From Planctomycetota bacterium (GTDB lineage: Bacteria > Planctomycetota > MHYJ01 > JACQXL01 > JACQZI01): 64,000 nucleotides of DNA. Numbering within the stretch: the first letter of the stretch is position 1; every line of letters starts with the position of its first letter. Below the pieces are notes generated by a model. It worked only from the letters and a program-made list of their open reading frames with translations. It did not search any database and had not been told where the DNA came from. Both the position numbers and the translations under genes were made by a program. Below, piece by piece: positions 23,891 through 34,148 of this stretch. The stretch lies in contig JACQZI010000008.1 of the NCBI GenBank assembly GCA_016207825.1, positions 255,763 through 319,762 on the forward strand, written 5' to 3'.

Positions 23891-24976
23891 ATGGAAACAG
23901 GCATAGTAAGTTACGGGACGTGTATTCCAAAACACAGGATTGATGTTCAAGAGATTTATCGGGTCTGGCGTAATGTGACGCCTGAAATATTCGATAAGTT
24001 CAGCTTGAAGGAACGCGCGGTTTTGATGCCAGATGAGGATTCGATTTCTTTGGCAGTGAACGCGGCGCAGATGGCGCTGGATCGTTCAGGCTTGGATAGG
24101 AAATCAATCGGCGGGTTGTTTTTCGGTTCGTGCACAAATCCTTATGCAACAAAACCCGCTGCAACGGTTGTTCAGGATGCGTTGGGCTTGAAAGGCGATA
24201 TAGTTTCTTATGATATCCAGTTTGGTGGAAAATCAGGAACGTCCGCGATAATTACAGCTTATGCAATGGTTTCAGCCGGATTAATGGATTACGCAATTGC
24301 CATTGGTTCGGATACATTGAATCGACATTTCCCACCGGGTACGCAGATGGAGTATGCCGCGTCAGCCGGTGCTTTTGCCTGTGTGGTTGGTAAAGAGAAT
24401 ATCATCGCGAAGATGGAAGGATTTGTTTCATACAGCTCCGATCTTTCTGATTATTTCAGGCCGGAAGGCGAAAGGTATATACAATTAGGCGGCGGGTGGA
24501 TTGGATATGTTTCAGCATGGGGTTTGCTTGAACATATAGTGCCGGCAGGAGAAAGATTATTTGCCAAACTCAATTTGAACCCCAATAAAGATTTTAATTA
24601 CGTGGCGATTCATCAGGCGAACGGGATCCAGCCGATGATGGCGGCCGGAAAACTTGGGTTGGATATGTTTTCTGTTATGCAGAATGTCTTGACCCCGTCC
24701 ATAGGCGATTGTGGTTCAGCCGGAGTCCTTATTCCTTTAGCTCATATCCTGGATAATGCTAATCCCAAGGAGCGTGTTTTAGTGGCTTCGTATGGCTACG
24801 GCGCGGGAAGCGATTGTTTGTCATTAATGACTACGGATGCTATTGAGTCAAAACGACCTAAAAAAGGGTTGGTTATGGAGCAGATAGATGATAAACTTAT
24901 GATAGATTATGCGGTTGCCTCTAAATACGAATATAAGTATATACGGTCACCGTTTATGATGACCAATTATCTATAA
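23891..24976 (+). CDS. KAS III/HMG-CoA-synthase-like protein lacking the catalytic cysteine
   Basis: This 361-aa protein has the fold signature of archaeal-type hydroxymethylglutaryl-CoA synthase and ketoacyl-ACP synthase III: 'GIVSYGTCIPKHRI' at the start, 'FGSCTNPYATKPAATVVQDA', 'AIHQANGIQPMM' with the conserved His, and 'LVASYGYGAGSD' near the end. The nucleophile site, normally F-A-C-K-A-G, reads 'QFGGKSGTSA', so Cys is replaced by Gly (residue 113). Without it, condensation through a covalent acyl-enzyme should not work. The protein may be a decarboxylase-like or structural homologue. The ATG at 23891 has GGAG six bases upstream; 23888 is an alternative. Confidence 0.82.
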   Translation: METGIVSYGTCIPKHRIDVQEIYRVWRNVTPEIFDKFSLKERAVLMPDEDSISLAVNAAQMALDRSGLDRKSIGGLFFGSCTNPYATKPAATVVQDALGLKGDIVSYDIQFGGKSGTSAIITAYAMVSAGLMDYAIAIGSDTLNRHFPPGTQMEYAASAGAFACVVGKENIIAKMEGFVSYSSDLSDYFRPEGERYIQLGGGWIGYVSAWGLLEHIVPAGERLFAKLNLNPNKDFNYVAIHQANGIQPMMAAGKLGLDMFSVMQNVLTPSIGDCGSAGVLIPLAHILDNANPKERVLVASYGYGAGSDCLSLMTTDAIESKRPKKGLVMEQIDDKLMIDYAVASKYEYKYIRSPFMMTNYL

Positions 24977-25219
24977 ATGTTAAAGATGATTACATAAAAG
25001 ATAGCTTAATTTAATAGGTTTTGGCGTAATTAGATGTAAAAAAACGATAGCAGTATGTAAAAAGAATTTACGTAAAATGATGTAAAGAGCCTTTAACGCA
25101 TAGTGATTTCATATTATTATTAAGATTATTTTCAATATATTTGAGTTGATGAATATTTTTAAAGATAAATAGAAAATTAAAGCATAATTGGCATGGATAT
25201 TGCTAATAATATATATTGA
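24977..25219 (+). promoter_or_regulatory. AT-rich upstream region with repeated YGTAAAA motifs
   Basis: The motif ATGTAAA/ACGTAAAA occurs at 25034, 25055, 25070 and 25080, 110-155 bp upstream of a sigma-54 promoter, a usual place for enhancer sites. CGTAAAA also occurs twice beside the other sigma-54 promoter (44230 and 44249). Binding by the activator encoded at 44362 is an inference. Confidence 0.4.
25188..25205 (+). promoter_or_regulatory. Sigma-54 promoter upstream of the giant surface gene
   Basis: TTGGCATG-GATA-TTGCTA matches the sigma-54 consensus TTGGCACGnnnnTTGCT, with GG (25190-25191) and GC (25202-25203) separated by exactly 10 bp. Transcription would start near 25215. Confidence 0.75.
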
Positions 25220-25435
25220 ATGTCTATTCAGATTGATATAATAGGTGGTATGAAAGAAATGATTGCAAGGCGAAATAGCGTGTTTTTGCCTAAGTCCACA
25301 TTTTTGGGCGTGAGTAGCTTTTTGCGTATAGCAATTGGTTTAAGCGTATTAGGAGTAGGCAACATAATATATATTATCGGACATATGTTTTATGCGAATA
25401 GCTGTTTTATCAAGAATATGTCTTGCTTTTATTGA
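25220..25435 (+). CDS. Possible small membrane protein
   Basis: This 71-aa frame starts about five bases after the predicted sigma-54 transcription start. It has a hydrophobic segment (FLRIAIGLSVLGVGNIIYII). There is no homology I recognise and no ribosome-binding site for the first ATG, so it may instead be part of a long leader to the gene at 25463. Confidence 0.35.
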   Translation: MSIQIDIIGGMKEMIARRNSVFLPKSTFLGVSSFLRIAIGLSVLGVGNIIYIIGHMFYANSCFIKNMSCFY

Positions 25436-25448
25436 TTAAATTTGATAG

Positions 25449-25454
25449 TATAAT
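25449..25454 (+). promoter_or_regulatory. -10 box before the giant surface gene
   Basis: A perfect TATAAT ends eight bases before the ATG at 25463. The best -35-like hexamer, TTGCTT (25423-25428), has a 20-bp spacer, so this is weaker than the other promoters listed. Confidence 0.4.
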
Positions 25455-25462
25455 ATTATTCT

Positions 25463-28400
25463 ATGAGAAACTTTACGCGTATAATTTATCTGGTGTTTTT
25501 TATCATACTTAGCAGTATGTTGCTTTCCTGTAGTATAAATGATTCCATGCAGGTAAGCAGTCATAACGTTGATCAAAAGCATGTTAATAATCCCCTTTTG
25601 GCTAATGATTCTGATGTGTCTGTTGCTCAACAAGATGTGGAGAATAAGATATATAGCGATGATGATCTTATACCAATTCCATCCGGTTTTGTAAAAGCAA
25701 CGTCTCAATTATTTAGTTTTTCTCCATTGAAGATATTCGCACAAACCTATAGCCGCCGAACAGCTCCTAAAACAACCATAGCCGGATTGAGTCCTATGAC
25801 TTTTGCATGGTTTGCCGGTATAACGGCGGCGACGGTTGTATTAGTTTTTAGACAGCAGACCGAACAAAGACCTTCTCCTGTTCTTGCATCTGACGTAGCG
25901 CAAAATAATACGGCACCTACCGCTTCATTTACCTTATTGGTTACATCTGAAACGTCGACCACCATTTCTATACAGGCCAATGCTTCTGCATCTTCAGATG
26001 TTCAGGATAACGTGGCGAGTTTGCAGGTAAGATGGGATTGGAACAGCGATGGAGTTTGGGATACTAATTATTCGACTACAAAAACAGCAACCGTTCAGTT
26101 TAATAAGCCTATGGTACAGGTAAGGACGGTTACCCTTCAGGTTTTAGATACAGGCGGATTGACGTCAAGCACAACCTTAAACCTATCGACGCCTACGCCT
26201 GATTTTACTATCAGCGCATTAACTCCAATTACCCAAAGCAATCTTGTGTATCTTCTGCTTGATGCCAGCATTTCTGCGGATGCCCAGGACAGCTCAAGTG
26301 CTTTGCAGGTAGCCTGGGATTTTGAAGGAGATGGTACGTGGGATACTGCTTACAGTACGTCTAAAACCGCCATAAACGGATATGCTAATCCGATGAGCAC
26401 TACCAATAATATAATTCTTCAGGTAAGAGATTCAGTTGGTTTGACTGCATCGATAACTCGAACCGTTAATTCGCCAAACCCCGTGTTTAATTATACGGTA
26501 GGGTCTGTTGTTCCGGGCGGACTGTCGATTACTCTAGACGCGTCTGCATCTACTGATACTGAAGATACGACTGCTAATTTAAGGGTAAGATGGGATTATA
26601 CAAATGATGGCTTTTACGATACGCTTTATTCATATAATAAAACAGTAGTTACAGATTATGTCACTACTGGGGTGAATTATGTTGCTAAGCTTGAAGTTAC
26701 AGATACGTTAGGATTTTGGACATCGGTTACCAGCACTCTTGTATTCGCCCCCCCTACTGCAGCTTTTACGGTTACCCCAACGAGTGGAATTATTAACACC
26801 ACTGTTTTTACCGCTGATGCTTCTGCTTCTACTGATCCACAGGATTCGTTAAGCGCTTTACGCGTCAGATGGGATTGGGAAAACGACGGCGTTTATGATA
26901 CTGCACTTAGTACGAATAAAGTTGCCACTAGAACTTATACTACCGGAGGATATAAGACTATTAAGCTGGAAGTGACCGATACAAATGGATTAACCGATAC
27001 AGAAACAACCCAGATTTTTGTCAACGAGACCCCTACTGCATCTTTTACGGTAAATCCTACTTCCGGAGGAAAAATGACGGTCTATAGTGTGGATGCTTCT
27101 GCTTCAACAGATCCTCAAGATGGAACAGGAAGTGGGAGTTTATTGCAGGTCAGATGGGATTGGGAAAACGATGGAACATGGGATTCCCCCATAGCTGGGT
27201 ATGTAATTACCAAGACCGCAACTCATCAATATAGTACATTAGGAACAAAAACAATCAGGCTGGAAATTATTGATACAAGCGGTATAACTGCTACAACTAC
27301 CAGAACGGTAGATATAACGGGTGGCGTTTTAGAAACTTCATCCTGCCCTGTATTCAGGTGCGATGCTCAAAGGACCGGACAAAGTCTTTATACAGCTTCT
27401 CCTTATACACCGACAATCAGATGGAGCTATGCGACGGGTGTTCCCCTTGTTTCTTCAACAACCATAGGGAAAGACTGGGTTCTTTATTTTGGTTCGGGAA
27501 ACAACTTGGTTGCGGTAAAGGCGACGGACGGGAGTTCGGTGTTTACTTTTACCGCAAGCGCAAATGTACGCTCCTCTCCGGCAATAGATGTGGATGGTGT
27601 TATTTATTTCGTTGACCAGAATGACAGGTTGTATGCAGTGAATACGAGTGGAACGGAAATATGGAGTCGTGCATTAAGTGGTGCGCCTCGTACAGGAACC
27701 GTTTTTGATTCTTCTCCAGTAATCGGGCCGGATGGAACGATTTATGTCGGAGCTTCTGCCAGCGAAAGATTATATGCGATAACACCGGATGGAAATGTTA
27801 AATGGTATTTGCCAACTAACGGTATCGTAGATTCCTCCCCCACCATTGGGATAGATGGAACCGTATATGTCGGTTGTGATGACCACCGCTTATACGCGGT
27901 TACCCCAACCGATGTGAGCGGCGTTATAACCGCCACTTGGACTTATGACACCATAGATTATGTCCGTTCTTCTGCTGCAATCGGAGATGACGGAACAATA
28001 TATTTCGGGTCTGGGGATACTAAATTATATGCGATCAACCCAAATGGAACGTTAAGATGGACATATACAGTAGGCGGAGCAATTATTTCTTCGCCTGCAT
28101 TTTCAATAGATGGCTATGTTTATATTGGAGGGGCTGATGGAATATTAAGGGCCTTAACAGCCTCAACTGGATTACAAATTTGGGATTCTACACAATACGG
28201 AAATTTAGGGAATATTGTTTCTTCTTCAATAGTTGGAGCTGATGGTTCGGTGTATATTACCACTGATAATGGGAGTCTTTATGCCTTCCTGAACGATGGA
28301 ACATTAAGATGGACATGGAATGCTATTTTAGGTAACTCTATTCGCACCTCACCGGTTATTGATTCAGATGGGACAATATACATAGGAGCCAATAATGGAA

Positions 28401-31021
28401 GGCTTTATGCTTTAGAGTATCCGAGTATCGGGGGATTGATGGCATCTCCCAGCCCAATGTTTCATAAAGACATATGGCATACGGGACGAGAGCAATATCC
28501 GGGTCCTCTTAATAATACTAAAAGGTGGGAGTTTACATTAGGTGATATTTCAGAATCATCGCCTGCCCTAGATATGGATGGAAATATATATCTTGGTTGC
28601 CGTGACGGCAAATTATACGTGCTGGATAGTATAGGTGCGTTTAAATGGTCTTACCAGACAGGGGGTGCAATAAATTCGTCTCCGGCTATAGGGCGTGATG
28701 GAACTATTTATGTCGGAAGTGACGATAATTACCTTTATGCGCTTAATCCTGGCGGAACCTTGAAGTGGAAATATATAACAGGCAGCCTTATTTATTCGTC
28801 CCCATCTATAGCCCGTGACGGAACGATTTATGTAGGTTCAAATGACGGTAAGCTTTATGCCATAAATGCGGATGGGACTTTTAGATGGGCGTATACTACT
28901 CCTAATGGACAACCGGTTCGTTCTTCCCCTGCCATTTCTGCAGATATGAGCACTGTTTATTTCGGATGTGATGACGGAAGACTTTATGCTGTGAACACTT
29001 CAAACGGTTCTTTGAAATGGTTTTTTAATACCGGATCTACGGGCGTTCGTGCGTCGCCAACACTTGGCATGAATGGATTTATTTATTTCGGAGATGATGC
29101 GGGTGTGTTTCATTGTGTTCGAGATGATGGGGCGGGATCCCCTAATCAGCTATGGTCTTTTACTACGGGAGTTAATGACAATCTCTTTGGGTTATCAATA
29201 ACTTCTTCAGAGTTGATTTATTCTACAGCTGCGATAGATGAGGGGCCAGGAGTTACTACGCCTACCATTTATTTCGGATGTTACAACGGTAGGATATATG
29301 GACTTTATTTAAATGCTTATCCAGCTTTTGGTATAAATGCTGGTGATGGTAGGTGGGGTTATGTGACAGGTGATTTTGTCCATTCTTCTCCTGTGGTTGA
29401 TATAGATGGTATGGTTTATGTCGGTTCAGAAGATTCTCGTTTATACGGTTTTAACAGTAACGGCAGTTTAAGATTTACATTCCAGACATCGGGTAATATC
29501 AGGTCTTCTCCAGTTGTTGCCGAAAACGGCAGCGTTATCACAGTGTCAGAAGACAATAAAGTATATGCGATAGGCCTGATTATAGGTGGATTAGCCAATA
29601 CCCCGAGTCCAAGATTCCATTATAATCAGGCTCAAACCGGGCTTAATTCGTATGGAGGACCATCAACCAATACTCCGGCTGCGAATACTTTCACTGGGGA
29701 TCAGATTTGGTCATCACCTGCTATCGGCAGCAATGGCGTGATATATTTTGGCTGTAATAATGGTAATTTGTATGCCATGGCAAGCAACGGGACTATAAGG
29801 TGGACATATCCAACTGCTGAGGGGGATGATATTCAATCTTCTCCTGCTATAGGGGCTGATGGAACCATTTATTTTGGTGATATGGGTGGATATGTATATG
29901 CATTGGTTGATAATGGAGGAAGTCCTACTCTTCTTTGGACTTATCAAGTTCCCACTACTGAAGCAATTTATTCCTCCCCTAATATTGATTCCCAGAGCAA
30001 TATTTATTTTGGTTGTATAGACGGAAATCTGTATTCGCTTAATGCGCGTGGAACATTTCGCTGGCGTTTCCAAACAGGCGGTGAAATTTGGTCATCACCT
30101 GCGTTGACGGCTACTGGAGCCACTACTTCTATTATTTACATTGGTTCTAATGACGGAGTTTTATATGCGATAAATTCAAACGGATCAGAAAGTTGGTCAT
30201 ACCAGACAGCTCCAGCAGGAGCTATTCGTTCTTCGCCTGCCATCGGGACAAACAACAGGGTTTATTTCTGTTCGGTTAACGGAAATTTATATTGCCTTGA
30301 TGCTGTTACCGGTAATCCTATACTTGGATGGCCGGTTGGTGTTGGTGCAATTGAGTATTCATCGCCGGCTTTGGATAGTGCTAATAATGTTTATGTCGGA
30401 ACTGCTGCTGGGCTGTTATATTCTGTTGCTGCTAACGGAGGGATAAGGTGGGGATACAATACTCAAAGCGGCGGTATACAATCATCGCCTATTATTTCCA
30501 ATGCTTCGGGATTACTTTATTTTGGGACATATTCAGGTGGCGCTAACGGAGCCCGTATCTGGTGTTTAAGAACATCTGGTGTAGGAGGTCCTTTTGCTCC
30601 ATGGAATGGGGCTGAAGCTGCGCTTCAATGGGCTTATCCACACTATGTTCCAATAGGTGTTCCGTTTGGTTTAATGGGTTTTACAGTTGGAGATTTGAAT
30701 GCGACTTATGGGATAGAAAGTTCTGTGCATTCCTCTCCTGCTTTAGGACAATATGCGAGCGGAGGCAAGGTGATAGTTGGTTCTTTCAACGGGCGATTAT
30801 TTAGGGTCGGCATTGACCCTGCTGATATTACGGTCACGAAGGAATCCAACAAGCAGAGAGTAAGTATTGGGGACGTGGTTACATACAAGGTAACGGTGAA
30901 AAACAGCGGTATAGACCCGTCGCTTCAGACGTTGATATACGACCGTATTCCTTACGGATTTAAATACATAAAAGGTTCTACGTTGCTGTATCGTACCAAT
31001 TGGTGGTGGGAAGCGGAGTAA
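25463..31021 (+). CDS. Giant surface lipoprotein: five PKD domains and PQQ-like propeller repeats
   Basis: This 1852-aa protein has a lipoprotein signal (IIYLVFFIILSSMLLSC), a short hydrophobic segment near 115, then five PKD-type Ig domains of about 90 residues (150-620) marked by 'VRWDWENDGVWDT'-like strands. From about 625 to 1780 run more than twenty PQQ-type propeller blades ('SSPAIGxDGTIYVGSxDxxL', 'YAINxxGTxxWxYxT'), organised as several propellers separated by 'ARTGQ/HTGRE'-like linkers. The last 60 residues are the first half of a DUF11 domain, which stops abruptly at 31021. The second half continues in another frame in the next gene. An extracellular adhesion or matrix role is inferred. 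It lies behind a sigma-54 promoter. Confidence 0.9.
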   Translation: MRNFTRIIYLVFFIILSSMLLSCSINDSMQVSSHNVDQKHVNNPLLANDSDVSVAQQDVENKIYSDDDLIPIPSGFVKATSQLFSFSPLKIFAQTYSRRTAPKTTIAGLSPMTFAWFAGITAATVVLVFRQQTEQRPSPVLASDVAQNNTAPTASFTLLVTSETSTTISIQANASASSDVQDNVASLQVRWDWNSDGVWDTNYSTTKTATVQFNKPMVQVRTVTLQVLDTGGLTSSTTLNLSTPTPDFTISALTPITQSNLVYLLLDASISADAQDSSSALQVAWDFEGDGTWDTAYSTSKTAINGYANPMSTTNNIILQVRDSVGLTASITRTVNSPNPVFNYTVGSVVPGGLSITLDASASTDTEDTTANLRVRWDYTNDGFYDTLYSYNKTVVTDYVTTGVNYVAKLEVTDTLGFWTSVTSTLVFAPPTAAFTVTPTSGIINTTVFTADASASTDPQDSLSALRVRWDWENDGVYDTALSTNKVATRTYTTGGYKTIKLEVTDTNGLTDTETTQIFVNETPTASFTVNPTSGGKMTVYSVDASASTDPQDGTGSGSLLQVRWDWENDGTWDSPIAGYVITKTATHQYSTLGTKTIRLEIIDTSGITATTTRTVDITGGVLETSSCPVFRCDAQRTGQSLYTASPYTPTIRWSYATGVPLVSSTTIGKDWVLYFGSGNNLVAVKATDGSSVFTFTASANVRSSPAIDVDGVIYFVDQNDRLYAVNTSGTEIWSRALSGAPRTGTVFDSSPVIGPDGTIYVGASASERLYAITPDGNVKWYLPTNGIVDSSPTIGIDGTVYVGCDDHRLYAVTPTDVSGVITATWTYDTIDYVRSSAAIGDDGTIYFGSGDTKLYAINPNGTLRWTYTVGGAIISSPAFSIDGYVYIGGADGILRALTASTGLQIWDSTQYGNLGNIVSSSIVGADGSVYITTDNGSLYAFLNDGTLRWTWNAILGNSIRTSPVIDSDGTIYIGANNGRLYALEYPSIGGLMASPSPMFHKDIWHTGREQYPGPLNNTKRWEFTLGDISESSPALDMDGNIYLGCRDGKLYVLDSIGAFKWSYQTGGAINSSPAIGRDGTIYVGSDDNYLYALNPGGTLKWKYITGSLIYSSPSIARDGTIYVGSNDGKLYAINADGTFRWAYTTPNGQPVRSSPAISADMSTVYFGCDDGRLYAVNTSNGSLKWFFNTGSTGVRASPTLGMNGFIYFGDDAGVFHCVRDDGAGSPNQLWSFTTGVNDNLFGLSITSSELIYSTAAIDEGPGVTTPTIYFGCYNGRIYGLYLNAYPAFGINAGDGRWGYVTGDFVHSSPVVDIDGMVYVGSEDSRLYGFNSNGSLRFTFQTSGNIRSSPVVAENGSVITVSEDNKVYAIGLIIGGLANTPSPRFHYNQAQTGLNSYGGPSTNTPAANTFTGDQIWSSPAIGSNGVIYFGCNNGNLYAMASNGTIRWTYPTAEGDDIQSSPAIGADGTIYFGDMGGYVYALVDNGGSPTLLWTYQVPTTEAIYSSPNIDSQSNIYFGCIDGNLYSLNARGTFRWRFQTGGEIWSSPALTATGATTSIIYIGSNDGVLYAINSNGSESWSYQTAPAGAIRSSPAIGTNNRVYFCSVNGNLYCLDAVTGNPILGWPVGVGAIEYSSPALDSANNVYVGTAAGLLYSVAANGGIRWGYNTQSGGIQSSPIISNASGLLYFGTYSGGANGARIWCLRTSGVGGPFAPWNGAEAALQWAYPHYVPIGVPFGLMGFTVGDLNATYGIESSVHSSPALGQYASGGKVIVGSFNGRLFRVGIDPADITVTKESNKQRVSIGDVVTYKVTVKNSGIDPSLQTLIYDRIPYGFKYIKGSTLLYRTNWWWEAE

Positions 31022-34000
31022 CTTTCGGCAAATACGAAAACAAGGCAGTAGCCAATTATTTTGATACCCAGTGGAAAACATCCAACGTGGCAAAGGAAAC
31101 GGTTTTAGTCGTACCCGACCCGTTATTTGACTTGGGTACGATAATCGGCAAAGTGTTCGATGATTCAAACGGAAACGGGATGCAGGATGACGGCGAAAAT
31201 GGAATAGGCCATGCCAGGATAATAATGGAAGACGGTACTATCGTGGTGACTGATAAAGACGGCAAATACCACGTGCCCGGAGTAATACCCGGCACCCACC
31301 TTTTGAGGCTTGTTTCGGTACCGGGAAATAGCGAGAATTCCAATAAGAGTTCTAGGAAAATAGATGTAAGCGAAAACCCGAAGGTGGTAAGAGTAACCGA
31401 AGGGTTGTTATGTAAGGTTAACTTTGGGGTGATAAAGGGCGGAAACGTATCAGGATCAGAGGGCAAGGGATCTGATGTTACCGAAGGAGAGCCTGATTTG
31501 ACGATACTGGCATTGGGAGAAGGAGTTGCCGGATATAATAATTCTACCGGTAATCTTGACCCGGTAGCTCATGATGATGCCTATGATGACGGTTTTTATT
31601 CCAGGGGTAGGATGGCTTATTATTTAAAATATACCACGGATAACCGAAGGTACCGCGTGACTTCGTCATTTGATTCCAAGCGCAATAGATACCGTGAGTT
31701 ATACCGGTATATAGACCCCGATAAGTATTACCCGAATTACGGGGATGATTCCACAATAAGCTGGGATGCGACCAATACCCAAGGTTTATTATATTTAAAA
31801 GGAGAGCATCTGCCTTCTAATTCAAGCTTCCTCTTAGGTAATTACCAAACTGACTTAAATGGGACGGAGCTTTTGAATTATAACCGTACATTATACGGGG
31901 TGGAATTCAAACTGAATAATAATGTTTCCGGACAAGGAGAATACTTCCTCTTACCTAATACCGGGGTAAAACTGTTCGGGGCGCAGGCGTACCAGATAGC
32001 TGCGCATAACGAGCTTAAGGCGACCGGTGGATCATTCTATTACCTAAAGCATAATAATATCGTGGCAGGGTCGGAACGGGTGTCCGTTGAAGTACGCGAT
32101 AAGGTAAGTAACATGATGCTTTCAAGGGTTACCAAGGTTATGGGAATTGATTATGAAATAGATTACGGTAACGGCCGGATAATGTTTAACTATCCGATAC
32201 AGTCCGTGGAATCATCTGATACGATAATATCGACAGGCATACTGGATGGCAGTCCGGTATATGTAGTGGTTGATTACGAATACGAGCCGGATAGGCTGCA
32301 TTTAAATGAAGGGACATACGGCGGAAGAATTGAGCACTCCCCCACCAAGGATATAAAGATAGGTGTAAGCGCCGTATCAGAGGAAGAGGATGATACGGAT
32401 TATATGCTTCAGGGAGCCGATATAAAATGGAGCCTGCCGAAAGATACGACAATCACTGGTGAATATGCTGAATCAGAGTCCCGTGGAATACCCAATCATA
32501 TTTCACTTAACGGTGGATTAAGCTTTGATACGGTAACGAACGGTCCTACGACAGAAGGCAGCGGTTATCAGGTAAGGGTAAGCTCAAAGCCTTTGGAAAA
32601 AGTGGATACGGGTGGCTATTACCAGAGATTAAGACCGGGATTTATAAGTTCAGGCACATTTATCCATCAGGGTACGGAGAAATACGGCTTTAATGCATTA
32701 ACCAGACTGACTGATGAGTTGAGTGTCCTTATTAAATACGATGCACAGGAATTATTGAGGCAGTATAACCTTGTTTCAGGGGCATTAGTCGGAGGACAGA
32801 AGACTAGGGTAACGAGCTTGCAGGGAATATATCAGAAAAACCGGTTAAGCCTGACCGGTGAATACCGTTACCAGAGCGTGGAAGACACCCTGGCTAATAC
32901 CACAAGCGAAAGCAACCGTGATACGGCGTTAGGTGCCTTAAGGGCCGGATATAAACTGACAGATAAGTTTAACTTATATATGGAGCAGCAGGCGACATTA
33001 AAGGGAGATACAAACCACCAGACGACTTTGGGTGCAAGCGCCGAAGTGATGAAGGGAATGCATACCAATTTGCAGGGAACAAGCGGGACGACCGGTAACT
33101 CGGTATTATTGGGAATTACATCAAATGTATCGGAAAAGACGAATGTATTTACTAATTTCAGTTACGGGGTAACCAGCGGTGCTAATCCGGTCCGGACAAC
33201 GACTACGACAGGAGGTTTATCCAGCCAGTTGACACCCGAGACCAGGGTATATGTGCAGGAGCAATACCAGACTTCTCCATCATCCGTGGCAACTGCCGAG
33301 GCTGTTGGACAGGAAAGCAGTCTTGATGATAAATGGCGGCTGGGTTGCAGTTTTGAGCGTGGCATGGTGAATAACTTTGACGGGACAGATACGGTAAGGA
33401 AGAGCGGAAGCATTAACTTAGGATATAATGATAAAGAAAGCCTTGTATTCGGGACCAAGCTGGAAGGTCGGCTGGATGAAGGCGTATCAGACCGGACGCA
33501 ATATACGACATCAAACGACATAAAATATAAATTAACGCATGATTTCTCTATATTAGGGCGTTTAAAGTGGTCACGGACAGAAAACGATACGACCGATGAG
33601 ATAGAAGGATTATTTAAGGAGTCTGGGGTTGGACTGGCATTCCGTCCTGTAAGCTGGGACAAGCTTAATCTGATAGGGAAATATACGTATTTGATAGACC
33701 AGCATCCGCAGACCAAGCTTGCCGGGACAGCGGCGAATATAGACCCCTTGGATATAACCAAAGAACGGGCATCGGTATACGCATTGGAAGGCGCGTATGA
33801 TCTGCCTTGGTGCCAGGTAGTGGGCAAATACGCCTTTAAGAATGGACAGGAAAAGGTAGGCGGACGCGCTTATACGGATAGCGATACGATATTATGGATA
33901 AGCCGGATTAATTATCATGTGATAAACAAATGGGATGCGGGAGTGGAATACCGGGTGTTGGAGCAAAAGTTAGCCGATGACAAGAAAACAGGAATGCTGG

Positions 34001-34143
34001 TGGAAGCGATGTATAAGATAAACGAATACGCGCAATTGGGAATCGGGTATAATTTTACTGACTTTACCGATGATTTGATAAATGATAATGATTATAAAGT
34101 CACCGGACCGTTTATCAGGTTTGTCGGGACTTTTTCTAGGTAA
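31000..34143 (+). CDS. SdrD-B domain plus large outer-membrane barrel, probable C-terminal part of the giant gene
   Basis: This 1047-aa frame overlaps the previous gene by 22 bp in a different frame. It begins inside the second half of a DUF11 domain ('GSGVTFGKYENKAVANYFDT'), has an SdrD-B/Cna-like domain ('GKVFDDSNGNGMQDDGENGI'), then from about 170 onward a long series of amphipathic beta strands with alternating polar residues, ending 'TGPFIRFVGTFSR'; a terminal Phe/Arg is usual for barrels. Roughly 25 residues of the DUF11 domain are missing at the junction, so the two genes were probably one of about 2,900 codons. Whether this is real, an assembly fault or a true split is unknown. The piece lacks its own signal peptide. 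Confidence 0.82.
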   Translation: MVVGSGVTFGKYENKAVANYFDTQWKTSNVAKETVLVVPDPLFDLGTIIGKVFDDSNGNGMQDDGENGIGHARIIMEDGTIVVTDKDGKYHVPGVIPGTHLLRLVSVPGNSENSNKSSRKIDVSENPKVVRVTEGLLCKVNFGVIKGGNVSGSEGKGSDVTEGEPDLTILALGEGVAGYNNSTGNLDPVAHDDAYDDGFYSRGRMAYYLKYTTDNRRYRVTSSFDSKRNRYRELYRYIDPDKYYPNYGDDSTISWDATNTQGLLYLKGEHLPSNSSFLLGNYQTDLNGTELLNYNRTLYGVEFKLNNNVSGQGEYFLLPNTGVKLFGAQAYQIAAHNELKATGGSFYYLKHNNIVAGSERVSVEVRDKVSNMMLSRVTKVMGIDYEIDYGNGRIMFNYPIQSVESSDTIISTGILDGSPVYVVVDYEYEPDRLHLNEGTYGGRIEHSPTKDIKIGVSAVSEEEDDTDYMLQGADIKWSLPKDTTITGEYAESESRGIPNHISLNGGLSFDTVTNGPTTEGSGYQVRVSSKPLEKVDTGGYYQRLRPGFISSGTFIHQGTEKYGFNALTRLTDELSVLIKYDAQELLRQYNLVSGALVGGQKTRVTSLQGIYQKNRLSLTGEYRYQSVEDTLANTTSESNRDTALGALRAGYKLTDKFNLYMEQQATLKGDTNHQTTLGASAEVMKGMHTNLQGTSGTTGNSVLLGITSNVSEKTNVFTNFSYGVTSGANPVRTTTTTGGLSSQLTPETRVYVQEQYQTSPSSVATAEAVGQESSLDDKWRLGCSFERGMVNNFDGTDTVRKSGSINLGYNDKESLVFGTKLEGRLDEGVSDRTQYTTSNDIKYKLTHDFSILGRLKWSRTENDTTDEIEGLFKESGVGLAFRPVSWDKLNLIGKYTYLIDQHPQTKLAGTAANIDPLDITKERASVYALEGAYDLPWCQVVGKYAFKNGQEKVGGRAYTDSDTILWISRINYHVINKWDAGVEYRVLEQKLADDKKTGMLVEAMYKINEYAQLGIGYNFTDFTDDLINDNDYKVTGPFIRFVGTFSR

Positions 34144-34148
34144 TTATT

